DNA from: Linnemannia hyalina
Taxonomy: Eukaryota; Mortierellomycota; Mortierellomycetes; Mortierellales; Mortierellaceae
Direction: 5' to 3'
DNA: 64,000 bases
Assembly (NCBI GenBank): GCA_019671135.1
Contig: JAHRHY010000007.1
Coordinates: 1,364,001-1,428,000 of the forward strand
How positions within the stretch are numbered: position 1 is the stretch's first letter; each line of letters begins with the position of its first letter. Below, piece by piece: positions 37,982 through 48,609 of this stretch. Both the position numbers and the translations under genes were made by a program. The notes under the pieces are model-generated. The model ran no database searches. It had not been told where the DNA came from and worked only from the letters and a program-made list of their open reading frames with translations.

Positions 37982-40199
37982 TTAAAGGTTGAACTGGGCA
38001 CCGAGTCCGCAGAGCTTCTTGTTCCAGGGCTTGGGATCGGCACGCTTGTACAAAGAATGAAGACCAGTAGGGTCAGCAGCCTCTGCGTCGTCGTTAAGAT
38101 CACGCTTGACCGAGAAGTGGATCTCACTGCAAGCGTCAGAGCTCTTTCCGGCACGGAGGTTGCAGATCGTCTCCTTGGCGCAACCGTTGGCAGCAGTGCA
38201 GGCAGGGAGACGTTTGGCAGACTTGCCGCGGAAGGTCCAGTAGTCCTGGAAGGCTGCGGGGTTGGTCTCAAAGGCTCTGGTCACTTCGTGCCACCAGCTA
38301 GCGCTCAAAGGTTTGTCGGCAGCGATGGGGACGTGAGCGCCATAGGCTTTCCTTGCGCTGTACTCAAGGTGCCAGTTAGGAGACGAGCCAGTCGCATCCC
38401 ATGTCGCGGCCTGGGTCATGTCAGCAATATAAGTCTCAGAGTCGAACACGTTCCAGCTCTTGGTGTCGACCTTGTAGATACGGAAACCGGGGTTGATGTC
38501 GGTGTAAGGGGTGACGGAGGGTCCGATCCAGGAAGTCGCGATGGCGTTCTGGGCATTCTTAGCACCGGGTCCATAGGAGATAGCAAACTCGTCGTAATGG
38601 GTGTGTCCAAAGAACTGCTCAGCGATAACATGGGGAGAGTAGCGCTGAACAACCTGGTAGTAGAGGGCAGACCAGTTCTGGAGACAATCGGTCTGCGAAG
38701 GCCCGACGTGACCAATGATCCAAACACGCTCTCCGGCATCCTCGGCAGCCTGAAGCTGGGCAACGAGCCACTTGAGTTCTCCCATTGGGTCGTAATCCTT
38801 TCTATCGGCATAAAGGTGGAAGTTCAGGGTGTAACAAAAGTTGTTGTTCATCGAGATGATGCGGAAGCCGGGGACAGGGCTGACGGTGTAGGCACCGTAG
38901 CTCTTGACAGCTTTGACGGCGTCAGCGGGCAACCAACGCGACCAGTCATCAGCCAAACTGTCGTACAGCCATTGGATATCTCCGCCAGAGGCCTTGGTGG
39001 GGAACAGGTTGGGGGGGCCAGCTTCGTGGTTTCCGACGGTGGGGTAGACCTTGGTGGGCAATCCATCAGCCATGGTCTTGTAGGCCGCGTCCTCTTCCCT
39101 GATGACCGACTCACGGTTCTGGAGCCAGATGTCGTGAGGAGGCACATCTCCGGTCAAGATCGAGAAGCTGACGTTGGCGACCTTGGGGACGAACTTCAGC
39201 AGGTCGACACCCAGCTTAACGGGCGCGTCGCACTTGTAGTCACCCCAGCTGGAGGCCTTACGCTTGGGAGTCAAGGGCGAATCGGCGTACTTGCGACAGC
39301 ACAGAGGGCGGTTGCAGTCGGCCTCAACACCAGGCTCGTACTTGTCATCAACATGCCAGCTATTTTGTTTTCGATAAGCGTGAAAGCGTTTAGTTAGAAA
39401 CAAGCGTGTAGGGAAAGACAACTTCAGCAGCAACTCAAAAGATATATGTACTTACTCGGACAAGTGAAGGATGTCGACGGTGTTGCCACTGTGGGTGGGA
39501 GCAACAGCAAAGGCAGGCTTGGGCTTGGGGAATGAGACGACACCAGACTGCACGCCTTGAGGTGCACACGCTCCGAGCACTAGAGAAAGCAATGAGTTCA
39601 TGAATATACTGTTAATGGATGGTTGCATAGGTACACGGTTGCGATTTTTGCTTGGACATACGAATGACTTTGTCGCGTCGTAATAAAAAAAAACGTATCG
39701 TACCTTGGTGACAAATGTGCTTTCCATCCCCGCTGAGAAGGCTCGCCTGTCTGACCGAGTTAATGAGAACGGGGCCTTGGCTATACACCAAACCATGGCA
39801 AACATCCTTGGGCATCACCTTGAAGTCCGTGCACATTCCTGCGGCGGCATCGAGGACCCAGTTCTTGTTCAGGTACGAGATATCCTTGGCGACAACGAGG
39901 GCAGTAACACAGGCACCACTGATTTTTGGTTGAATGAAGAGAGTAGTAAGGCTCACATTAGATTCTGAATGATTGAAAAAAAAGCACGCCGTTCATGTTT
40001 GTCCATGATGTCGTGTGGAAGTGTGTGTCCTTGTTATTTACCACTCCATGGACTTGACGGCCTTGGCAAAGGCATCCTTCATCTTGTCCATGAGCCAGCC
40101 TCGCTTCTCGAGGTGGTGGGTGGGTGCAGCTGGGGCTGCGTACACCGACGAAGCGGCGGCGAGCGTGAGGATGACGGTTGTTGGGATTCCGATGCGCAT
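37982..40199 (-). CDS. Acid sphingomyelinase-like phosphodiesterase 2
   Basis: Tandem paralogue of the preceding enzyme, 445 bp upstream of it. Exons 40199-40042, 39918-39704, 39579-39456 and 39359-37982 give 624 residues. Signal peptide MRIGIPTTVILTLAAASSVYA; saposin-like Cys pattern WCGAC...GMC...VCHG...HICHQVLGAC; metallophosphatase motifs SDWHVD, LTGDVPPHD, PTVGNHEAGP, IIGHVGPSQ and FFGHTHYDEF. Gene structures differ: this copy has an intron inside the saposin-domain end (before VLGACAP) that copy 1 lacks, and it lacks the intron copy 1 has before NLFPT. One metal-motif position differs (NHE versus NHD). Divergence by eye is large, so the duplication is old. Confidence 0.93.
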
Positions 40200-40992
40200 T
40201 TTTGTTATAGGGTGTGAGGAGGATTAAGTAAGAAGAGATGGGTATGTAAAGTTGATGCAGAGGGGATGAGTGTCGATCGACTATTTTGTTGCTCGTGAGG
40301 AGAAGAAAAGGAGGGGCGTAAGTGCGAAGAGGAAGGGCAGGGGACGGGTTGGTTGTGGAGGTCAAGGACAAAGAGTCTCATTATTTGGGCAACAGGGGTG
40401 GTATTTATATTGAAAGGCCCTTGTGTCCCAACAGGCCTTTCGGGCGTTTTGCTGTTGATGTGAATATACACGAGAGGAAGAAGAGGGCGTGTGGGCGGGA
40501 TGGGGCGTTGGAATGGAGTCGAGTCGGAGGCAATCCGCTCCGTTGGGGGTATTGTACACTAAAATACAATGAGTACGAGTTAGAATGAGACATAAACCTC
40601 ATGTATTTTAGTTTATGTTCATGGATACGGTTTTTGTTGTTGACAAGGACACCATTCGCCCAAATGACATACTCTCACCAGAAGCCGATGGATGTCGGAG
40701 TGGTTACTGCACTATGTTTTTTGAGTTAGTTCTGGATGAGGAATGTGTGGAGCAGACGAATGCAAAGGTAAAATAAACAAAATCGACAATACAACCCTAG
40801 TACCCCTGGACAAGTACTTCCTTCTCTCATAAAACACAAACAAAAAAACACCACTGTGAGAACACAGGGACAGGGAGACAATTGTAACGAAAGGTTGAAC
40901 CATGAAAAGGTATCGATGCACATTAGTGGATGCATCGACAAGAAACGACAGCCAACCATTGTGCACGAAAGACATGCCTTCAATGCTTGATT

Positions 40993-41006
40993 GGCGCGCG
41001 CGCGCC
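40993..41006. repeat. GC-rich perfect palindrome
   Basis: GGCGCGCGCGCGCC, 14 bp and self-complementary, in an otherwise AT-balanced intergenic region. Possibly a Z-DNA-prone element or chance. Confidence 0.85.
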
Positions 41007-42575
41007 GTTGGAGTGAAGGATGCAATGTAAATGACATCCAATGGTCTTGAATTACCGCCATCGATTAACTAACGCAACAACAACTTACACGAACACATGC
41101 ATTTGAGAACATTAATCATCCTCCCTCTCTTCTCCTTTACCAGTAGTTCATCGCTCTTACCTCACTTGTTGATTTCTCTGGTCCATGAGAAGCATTGACA
41201 TTTCCCTCCTTCCCTCCCTATTTCCCTGATATGTACCATGTCTATCCACATTTTTGAGAGCGAAAAAAAAGTCAATATGGAAGGACTTTTCTATTCTTTC
41301 TGCTCCTTGTTTACTCGCCTTTTCCCCTCTTAGGCTTCCCTTCTTTTCACAGTCTAGATTCTGTCATAAATACATCGAGCAAGGTACTTGGTCGTTCGTA
41401 GAGTGTGCAGCGACAATCGAGAAAGGGTGAGAAAATGAGAGTCGAATGAGTGACCACTTCGTTTTGCTATTGTGCTCTGAAATAGAAATGTTTAGGTTAT
41501 CAATTCTTCCTTCCTCATGTTCCCTTGCATTGGTATGCTGGCTGCTGCATTCAGGGGCGCAAGCCCAACTGACGAGCGGCAAAGATAATTCAGGTGCCAA
41601 TTTTAGCGCAATTCCTTGACCCGGTAAACATCGTGGAAAAAAAATTAATGAACAACCCAGGGGACAGGGCAGTAGGAGGGATGTAGACAATGAGGATTGA
41701 CTGTTAGGCATATTTTTGCCGAAGCAGAATACCTGTCCGTTCGCGCGCGTAACTTTCCAGGATTTTGTAAGGAGTTAAGATGAAAAGGATGATTGGGTTT
41801 GAGTATGCCCCTCTCTGTCCAGAGGAACGAGCGCAAGGACTAAGAAAGAACAACAACTCGCAGTGTTTTGTCTTGAGAGCCTTCTCAGGAACAAGCTCAT
41901 CATCTACATCAGCACACCAATACCCACACAGGGATGGGGGACATGGGTATTCCTCCTCTCCCTTTCCCGGGGTGAACATCCCGAAAGCTAGTCATCAAAA
42001 ATACTACAGAAAATCGCCTTTCGTTATCTCTCTTTGCCTAGCACTAGTACTTCTAGCCTCAACAGCTGCATTACGGGCTAATTGACACATATTTGCACCA
42101 GCAACCGATTGCATAACACCTTTTTGACTTTCAAGTCGACTATAACTGGGATCTGGGGGAAGTACTTCTATTTACCTTCATAGACATACATGCAGGCAAG
42201 CCATCATAATTAAAACCGTTTCGGCAGCTGCCACTAGGCATTAGGCTCTACTTGGCTCTCGTCGCGGCAAGCCCGGCTGGGAAAAATGTACATTTCTCAC
42301 CCACATGGTCTGCAGGTACCGAACATCAAAATACATCCTTCTCCTCTATTTTCTGACTTATTGCACGCATGGAATGGGGGATGGATCCTATTGCTCTCAG
42401 GAGTACCTATCAAAAAGGCCAAACGGGATTATCATTATTCGCATCCCCTCCTCCCCTTTTTTTCGAAGGGAAGACGCAACTACATAAAATAAAAAGAAGC
42501 TACTGCATGAGAAAGCTTGTTAGGCGAGAGAGCCTCTGAATGTGCGTAGTGCTGACGAAAGGACAGGACGTATCT

Positions 42576-43580
42576 CTACATGCCATTACAGCAACGTTTA
42601 TATTGGCTACTGAGAACAGGCAAAATGGAATTGACAGGTACAGGTACTCTTGTTGAGTTCAAAACATAAGCATACGACGAATGGGCTAATGTGTACTCAC
42701 AGTGGAACCAAAACGGAGCTAGCCGAGTAGAGTGTGAAGGAAGGAAAGGAATCTTCCCAGCGTCAAATAACGACAGATACGCGCTAGGGGCCCTTTGATA
42801 CACTCTCGATTGCCATTCGCAGCAGCCAGTGCTGATGTTCTCGTTGTTTGTTTGTTTTTGTATTGCCATCCTCACGAGAGTAAAAAACTGACATATGAAA
42901 GTGTGTCCCTTGTACATAGCGCGATTAATTAGGCGGGCGAACGGATGGATCTGTAGGCTTGGCCTCTTCGCTGTTGTCCCTCCCTCGACCAAGGACTGTT
43001 TGCTCATCTGCGTACTTCTCTGTTCCTTTCCTTCACTCATGCCACTTTGTTTTGTGTTCGGAATCTCAACACAACAGATTGTTGGAGATGGTCCCTCGAC
43101 AGGTATGAACACATCTCCTTTGCATACGCCAACAGCACTCGGACCTCTTCCTTTCTTCTGGAGCAACAAGGCGTCTAGATATCTGGACTTCACCCGGGGA
43201 ACAGCAAACCAAGGCGCAAGTGAGCAAGGGCGCAGGGCGCAAAGGCGTCCAAGAGGGAGACAGGGGGTCGGAAAAAAGAGAGGAAACGCGAGGGGTCTGC
43301 GCGCCAGGCAGATAGGGAGGCGACAGGGACAAGGTGAGAAACTGATGGAGTAACATTCCAGGCGCCAAATGCCAAAGCCAAAACAAACCCCATCTTGTTC
43401 TCGTAAACAAAGAGAGCGAACAACAACAACAACAACAACAACAACACATGCACACACAGTCAGACAAGACAAAACAATGAGAGCTGCATGCAAGCTCCTC
43501 ACAACAAAACCCTGTTGTGGAGAGAAGACGAGAGGGAGAAAGCGTGAGAGAGAAAGAGTGGAATGAGAGTCAACGTCCAT
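42576..43580 (-). CDS. Unsupported 334-codon open frame
   Basis: An uninterrupted ATG-to-stop frame of 334 codons. The product has a Val run (from GTT repeats), Cys-rich and Arg/Pro-rich stretches and no recognisable domain. Composition differs from the real genes around it, and part is a translated CAA trinucleotide repeat. It may be an orphan gene or chance; I favour chance. Confidence 0.12.
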   Translation of the reverse strand: MDVDSHSTLSLSRFLPLVFSPQQGFVVRSLHAALIVLSCLTVCACVVVVVVVVVRSLCLREQDGVCFGFGIWRLECYSISFSPCPCRLPICLARRPLAFPLFFPTPCLPLGRLCALRPCSLAPWFAVPRVKSRYLDALLLQKKGRGPSAVGVCKGDVFIPVEGPSPTICCVEIPNTKQSGMSEGKEQRSTQMSKQSLVEGGTTAKRPSLQIHPFARLINRAMYKGHTFICQFFTLVRMAIQKQTNNENISTGCCEWQSRVYQRAPSAYLSLFDAGKIPFLPSHSTRLAPFWFHCEYTLAHSSYAYVLNSTRVPVPVNSILPVLSSQYKRCCNGM

Positions 43581-43911
43581 AGATGGAAAGACATGATGAC
43601 AAACTTATCTGATCGAAAAAGGCAAATGAATTAACTTAGACTCTGCTTGTTGAGAACGAGAAGCCAGGCTACCTCTTCTTCCTTGTCTCGAACATGCATT
43701 AAAAAAGGACAGAAAGCGGAATCGGAATTGCTCGTGAAAAAGCTCTTGCAGTTATAGTGTTGTTAGCGTTCATGATTAGACTTTCTCGCTATCTTGTCAA
43801 AACGGCACGCCGTCCTTATTCTCGCGCTTGTTGACCTGCGTGCGCGCGCCAGTGGCCCCTATGGCTCTAGACATCCGCCTTTTGGCTCTGATACGATAGC
43901 TTCTAGAATAA

Positions 43912-43947
43912 AGCGCCCTCGGTAAACCCCCCATCCGAGTGGGCGCT
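43912..43947. other. Strong imperfect hairpin
   Basis: AGCGCCCTCGG (43912-43922) can pair with CCGAGTGGGCGCT (43935-43947), with one or two bulged bases and a 12-nt loop. It could be a structured RNA or a terminator; function unknown. Confidence 0.6.
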
Positions 43948-44444
43948 AGGCAACCCCCTCACCCGATGCAAGGATGACAAAGTGCGACATTATCCCCTGA
44001 GAGTTGAGAGGAGTGAGAGCCAGGGTCCAATCGATTCTACACGATGCTTCAATGACGAGATGTCGTTGCTCACTGCTTAACTCGTTGTTGTGTCCCGTTC
44101 GGGACCCCGCACCATCATTGCTCCTTTTCTCTTTTCTCTTTTTCGTAGCACCATCTCAAACACGTGCGTGGTCCACAAATCGCGCTCGAAAAAAATGTCT
44201 CCCCCAGAGGAGTTGCCAGGTAAGAGTCTGCTTAATTGAAACCGCGCCAAGCGTCAACGAGAGCACGACAAACCGTTGCTTGCTTTTGACCAACCAAACC
44301 CACGGAATCGCTCACTTCCATGCGGTCTGAACATACACTTGCCCTAGCCCGCCCCTCCTCCCCCCTGGATCTCACAAGCAACGATGATGGCGAATGAATG
44401 ATAATGAAACCTTTTGAAGTTAGGAATGAATCTATTACACAATT

Positions 44445-47400
44445 CTAGTAATCGAAATCCATGTCGACGCCCATGCTGGTATCGTTCTTGACGGTGTTCA
44501 GCTTCTGGTCGTTATACATCTCCGCAATCTGCTCGCTCGAAGTCGCGTTCTCGGGTGTCTTGTCATCACGGAGACGGATGAATCGCGGGAAACGAAGCGA
44601 GATACCCTTGTTGGAGTCCACAATGCCCACCGCAGCCTTGTACACAGGGCTGACCGACAGATCTGCACACTTGATCTCCCAGACTCGAACAGGGGCAAAC
44701 CAGACATCGGGCTTGTTGCCCTCTCCAAGCATATAGTACGACTTTGGTTCCGGAATCACATGCTCCTTCAGATCCTTGTGGTGGTCCTCCAAATCCTGTT
44801 CACTAAATCCCGTCCCGATCTTGCAGATCGACTGGTACTCCTCCCGATCAGGGTCATAGCATGCCAACAGGTATCCTCCATAGACCCCCGTACGCTTTCC
44901 ACGTCCGACATAGGCTCCAATAACGACCAAGTCGATCGAATCTCCCACACCCGCTAGATAATCCTTCTTGACCTTAAGCCAGTTCCGAGATCTCTTTGAA
45001 GGCTCATAAGTCGCCTCGGTACCGTTCAAGGTTTTGACCATCAAACCCTCACAGTTGTCGGCCACACTCTGGTCCAAAAAGATTTGAATATCCTCGATCT
45101 GTGTAGAGTTCATACTCTTGGCAAATGCAAATTCGCCATCGATCTCGTTGAAGTGCTCCAGTAAGAGTTCGCGGCGCTTCGCAAGTGGTTCACGAAGAAG
45201 AGACTCGCCGTTGAGGTACAGCAGATCGAATGTAAAGATGCAGACCTGTACCTTGATATCCTCCTCCTTGACATCCTTACGTTTCCTTGTGCTCAGAACC
45301 TGGAAGGGCAGAATGCATTTCTGTTCACGATCCCACGCCACAGCCTCACAATCCAAAACAAACGACGTCGTGTTCGGCGTTGCAAACTACAAGTTGTAAT
45401 TGGAGAGGTGCAAAAACTGGTTAGCAATATGGAGAGAGCTATGCCAGGATAAAAGGCGTGTTCAGACAAGAAGTTGTGCACCATACCTTGCCAAGACGCT
45501 CCATGACATCGGGGTATTTGTTGGACATGTTTTCAGAGTTTCGACTGTAGATTCTCATAGATCCGTCCTCCAGCTTGTGAATCTGTGCGCGCTCTCCGTC
45601 GTACTTATACTCGCAAGTGAACGCAATATTTTCGAATCGGTCCAGAATATCCGTCAGCGCCTTGGTAGGATGTGCCAACATGGGCTTCAATGGGATGCCT
45701 GCATCGTTAAATATTGAACATAAATAATAGTTAGAACCTGGAAAACGAACGTTAAGTTGACAGCGCAATATTCGAAAGGTGTATGTACCTGGGGTCAACT
45801 TGCAGGCATCTTTCAGACCGTTGATATCGCCCTTAAGAAGTGCCGGTACAATGAGATCGTAGCATGGTAGTTCGCTATGAAATGCCATTCAGTCACAAAG
45901 AAGGGGTCAGCGTCAATGGCAACAAATTGGTGTACACACTCTGTGCGGGCCGAAAAAGAGAGTTGCTACTACTTACCTGTATACAGATTTGACAACAGAG
46001 GCAGCCTCCTCCAGCTCCAGTTGCATTTTCTCTTTGGACAGCTTCTTGATATCTAAAGGCGCAGTCAAGAAGTTATTTAGTAGCTGTGCCAGTGCTGTGC
46101 CTCAATACATCATAAGCTTACACCTTCCGAAGACACAGGGTACTTACTGGGACGCGACAGGACAATGGCTTGGGCAAGGGCGACAACAACTGTCCTCTCA
46201 GCAAGTCCGATTCTGAGTTTTCCCTCGAGCGAGCGCATCAAATATTTGGCCTCCTTGTTACGACATGACACCAGCATCAATTTGATCTTGTCGACCTTTT
46301 GTTTTTGTGACTAAAGGAATTGACAAATGAATCCATTCTCTTATGAGTGGCTGTCCGGTGGTCACAGTTTGGATGGTCTGCATGTACATTGATACACCGT
46401 CACTCTGGCTTACCGAGTTTCCCGTCAAAGAGGCGATGTCCTTGAGGGTTTTGAAGACGTGCGGGATGGTAAGTGCCTTGGGTTTGAACATGGTTGGCTG
46501 GTTGGTTCTGCTGTTCTATAACAGTCAAACATGGAGCGTGTTAGCTGATATTCCTGTCAAGGCGATACGCATATGTGAATGAAGGTTGAATCCATGAAAC
46601 TCCGCGTTGCGTTCGTATACCATAGCAATGACACCTAGGTCTCCGATCTCTGCATAGTCAGCCTTGATCTTCTTCATCTCTCTTCCAGTCGATTCTGCGA
46701 TAGCCTTCAAAAGAAGGGACTCGCCAATTCCCAGTTCAAGTCCTTCGTATTCTGGGCACAACTATCAAAAAGGCAGAAAGTGGAGGTTAGATATTGGCTT
46801 GCTATAGATACCTTAACAGGTCAAAAGAAACGTTCATACCTTGTTGATGGACAAATAAATGACAGTGAGAAGACTCTCAGGGCTGAGCTTGATGACAGAA
46901 ATAAGGAATTTAACAAGATAGTCCAGAATCTGAAGGCGCTTGGTGGTATCCTCGATCTGCTCGAATGTGTGGCACAGTGCGGCATATGGGACACTATTGG
47001 TTTCAAATGTTCATCCAGTTATCAGAGATTTCTTCCATGTTAGATAAATGTGATGACTCTCCCGCATTTTATCAGCTCCAGAACTCTTCATGATACTTAC
47101 GGCTCGCCCTTCTTCCAAGATGCAGATTCTACGTTGCTGGTCGATTTCGAGAACATGTCGGCCCTATGGTTGGACAAGGATACAACTCAGTAAGTCATTG
47201 GGCACGATGGACCCTGCAGGTTAATGAAGATGCACGAACATGACAACTGCGCAACTGCTGTGCTAGTTACAATTTCGCGGCAGACTCCTTTTCCTGCTCA
47301 ATTTCGTCCACTTCGACTTTGACGTCAATTTCGTCCTCATCCTCTGCTGGCTTCTTGACCTCCTCTTCCTGATCCTTGACATCATCTTCCTGATCCTTGA

Positions 47401-48039
47401 CATCCTTGACATCTTTTGTTGGTGCTGCGGGCTTAGTGGCTACTGGTTCTTTGCCCGCGATTGGTTGTGCCTTGGGCTTCTTGGGCGAGGTAGGATCCAG
47501 CTTGAGACGTTTTGTCGTAGCTGTGAGTTCCTCATCTCTGTGCTCCTGAGTCGACGGCTGTTCCTCGACTGCTTCCGTCTTTTCCTCGACAGCAACTTCT
47601 TCTTCATCGTCAGACTCGAGGATTCTGCGGCGCCTCTTCTTGACGCTCACATTGGCTAGACGTTGATAAAGGTGTGACATTAATTAGTACGAGAAATGAT
47701 ACATTTTGCCACCAATTTTTACAGCGCCTTGACTACAAGCTTACCTGTCTCGGTATCCTCATTCATAGCTGTATCCTCGGTGATTTCGACCTTTGTACTG
47801 TCGAATGCCTTGGCGGCTGAATGAGTCTCCACTGGCCTCTCCTTCTTTTCCAAGTCCTTTGTGCCATTAGAGCCTGACGCCACCAAAGGTGCCTTGGGAC
47901 CGAATGAGCTATTAAGTTTTTTTACAGGTGTGAAATGAGGATTAGAATGTAAGTAAAGAAGAGGTGGTGGCATGAGATGATATGTTTTTGCTGTGGAGTA
48001 AGATAGGGAGACGTACAGTTTACTTTGGCGAAGGGACAT
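44445..48039 (-). CDS. CDC9: ATP-dependent DNA ligase I
   Basis: Joins Okazaki fragments and repair nicks in the nucleus. Twelve exons, running from 48039-48017 through 47908-47745, 47655-47271, 47163-47101, 46993-46840, 46761-46621, 46515-46414, 46310-46148, 46052-45977, 45874-45789 and 45698-45487 to 45386-44445, sum to 2511 nt (836 residues). The DNA-binding domain starts about residue 193 ([22 protein letters not shown]); adenylation motif I is EYKYDGER with catalytic K484; [21 protein letters not shown] and WLKVKKDY are motifs III, IV and V. The N-terminus [11 protein letters not shown] resembles a PCNA-binding PIP box but lacks the paired aromatics. The acidic/Lys linker (exon 3) includes repeated KDV/KDQ units and a basic KKRRRR stretch suited to a nuclear localisation signal. 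Confidence 0.96.
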
Positions 48040-48609
48040 TGTTGTGGATCCGACTTGTTTGTTGAAGTTGTTCAAGTGGGAGGTGAATGAAGAACGCGTT
48101 CCTTTCAAAAGCAAAAGACAAAAACACAGTTTGCCACTTTTTTCTCGGTCTTAAGAAGGCAGTCAGCCCCTTAATTGAAATGACTCCAACCTGTGCGACA
48201 TTGATTTTATGCTCTTGTCCCTGTGTTCGTGTGTTTGTGGCGTGAGGAGGACGTGAAAAAAAGAGAACAAAGCAAGTTACGATCCTAGGGGATCATCGTA
48301 TCTGCGCAAGAAAAGAAAAACGGATAAGAGAAGGGCGATTGATTGTCGGAAGGAGAGTGTGCTGTGGCTATGGCCGTATTGGTGGCAACGGTACCATGTC
48401 TGCCTTGGATCTTGTTTTTTCGTGTGCCACAAACACACAAAGACGCAATCGTGCACGGTCACGGAGCCTTTGCCTATGATCTCATTTTTTTGTCTTTTTT
48501 TACCTTTACCTCAGCACAAGAAGTAAAAAGATTTTTCCTTCCCAGTTCTCACACCTCTTCACTCTTCACACTCTTTTCCTTCTTCACTCACATTCACTTT
48601 CACCTTACC
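48040..48609. promoter_or_regulatory. Divergent promoter region LIG1 / RMD1-like
   Basis: 570 bp between divergent starts. The side next to the + gene is CT-rich. I looked for MCB-like ACGCGT sites, expected for a G1/S-regulated ligase, and found no perfect one. Confidence 0.4.

Larger units (their letters stand above)
40200..44444. other. 4.2-kb gene-poor region
   Basis: Lies between sphingomyelinase 2 and the 3' end of DNA ligase. A TATAAAT (complement of 40403-40409) about 205 bp upstream of the sphingomyelinase-2 start may be its core promoter. A GC palindrome (40993-41006), a hairpin (43912-43947) and an unsupported 334-codon frame (42576-43580, minus) are the only structures noticed. 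No tRNA, rRNA or transposase was recognised. Confidence 0.5.

Noticed and set aside
38057..39397. 446-codon open frame on + opposite sphingomyelinase 2
   Set aside because: It mirrors the codon bias of the real gene on the other strand, has no recognisable domain, and the minus-strand protein carries the metallophosphatase motifs.
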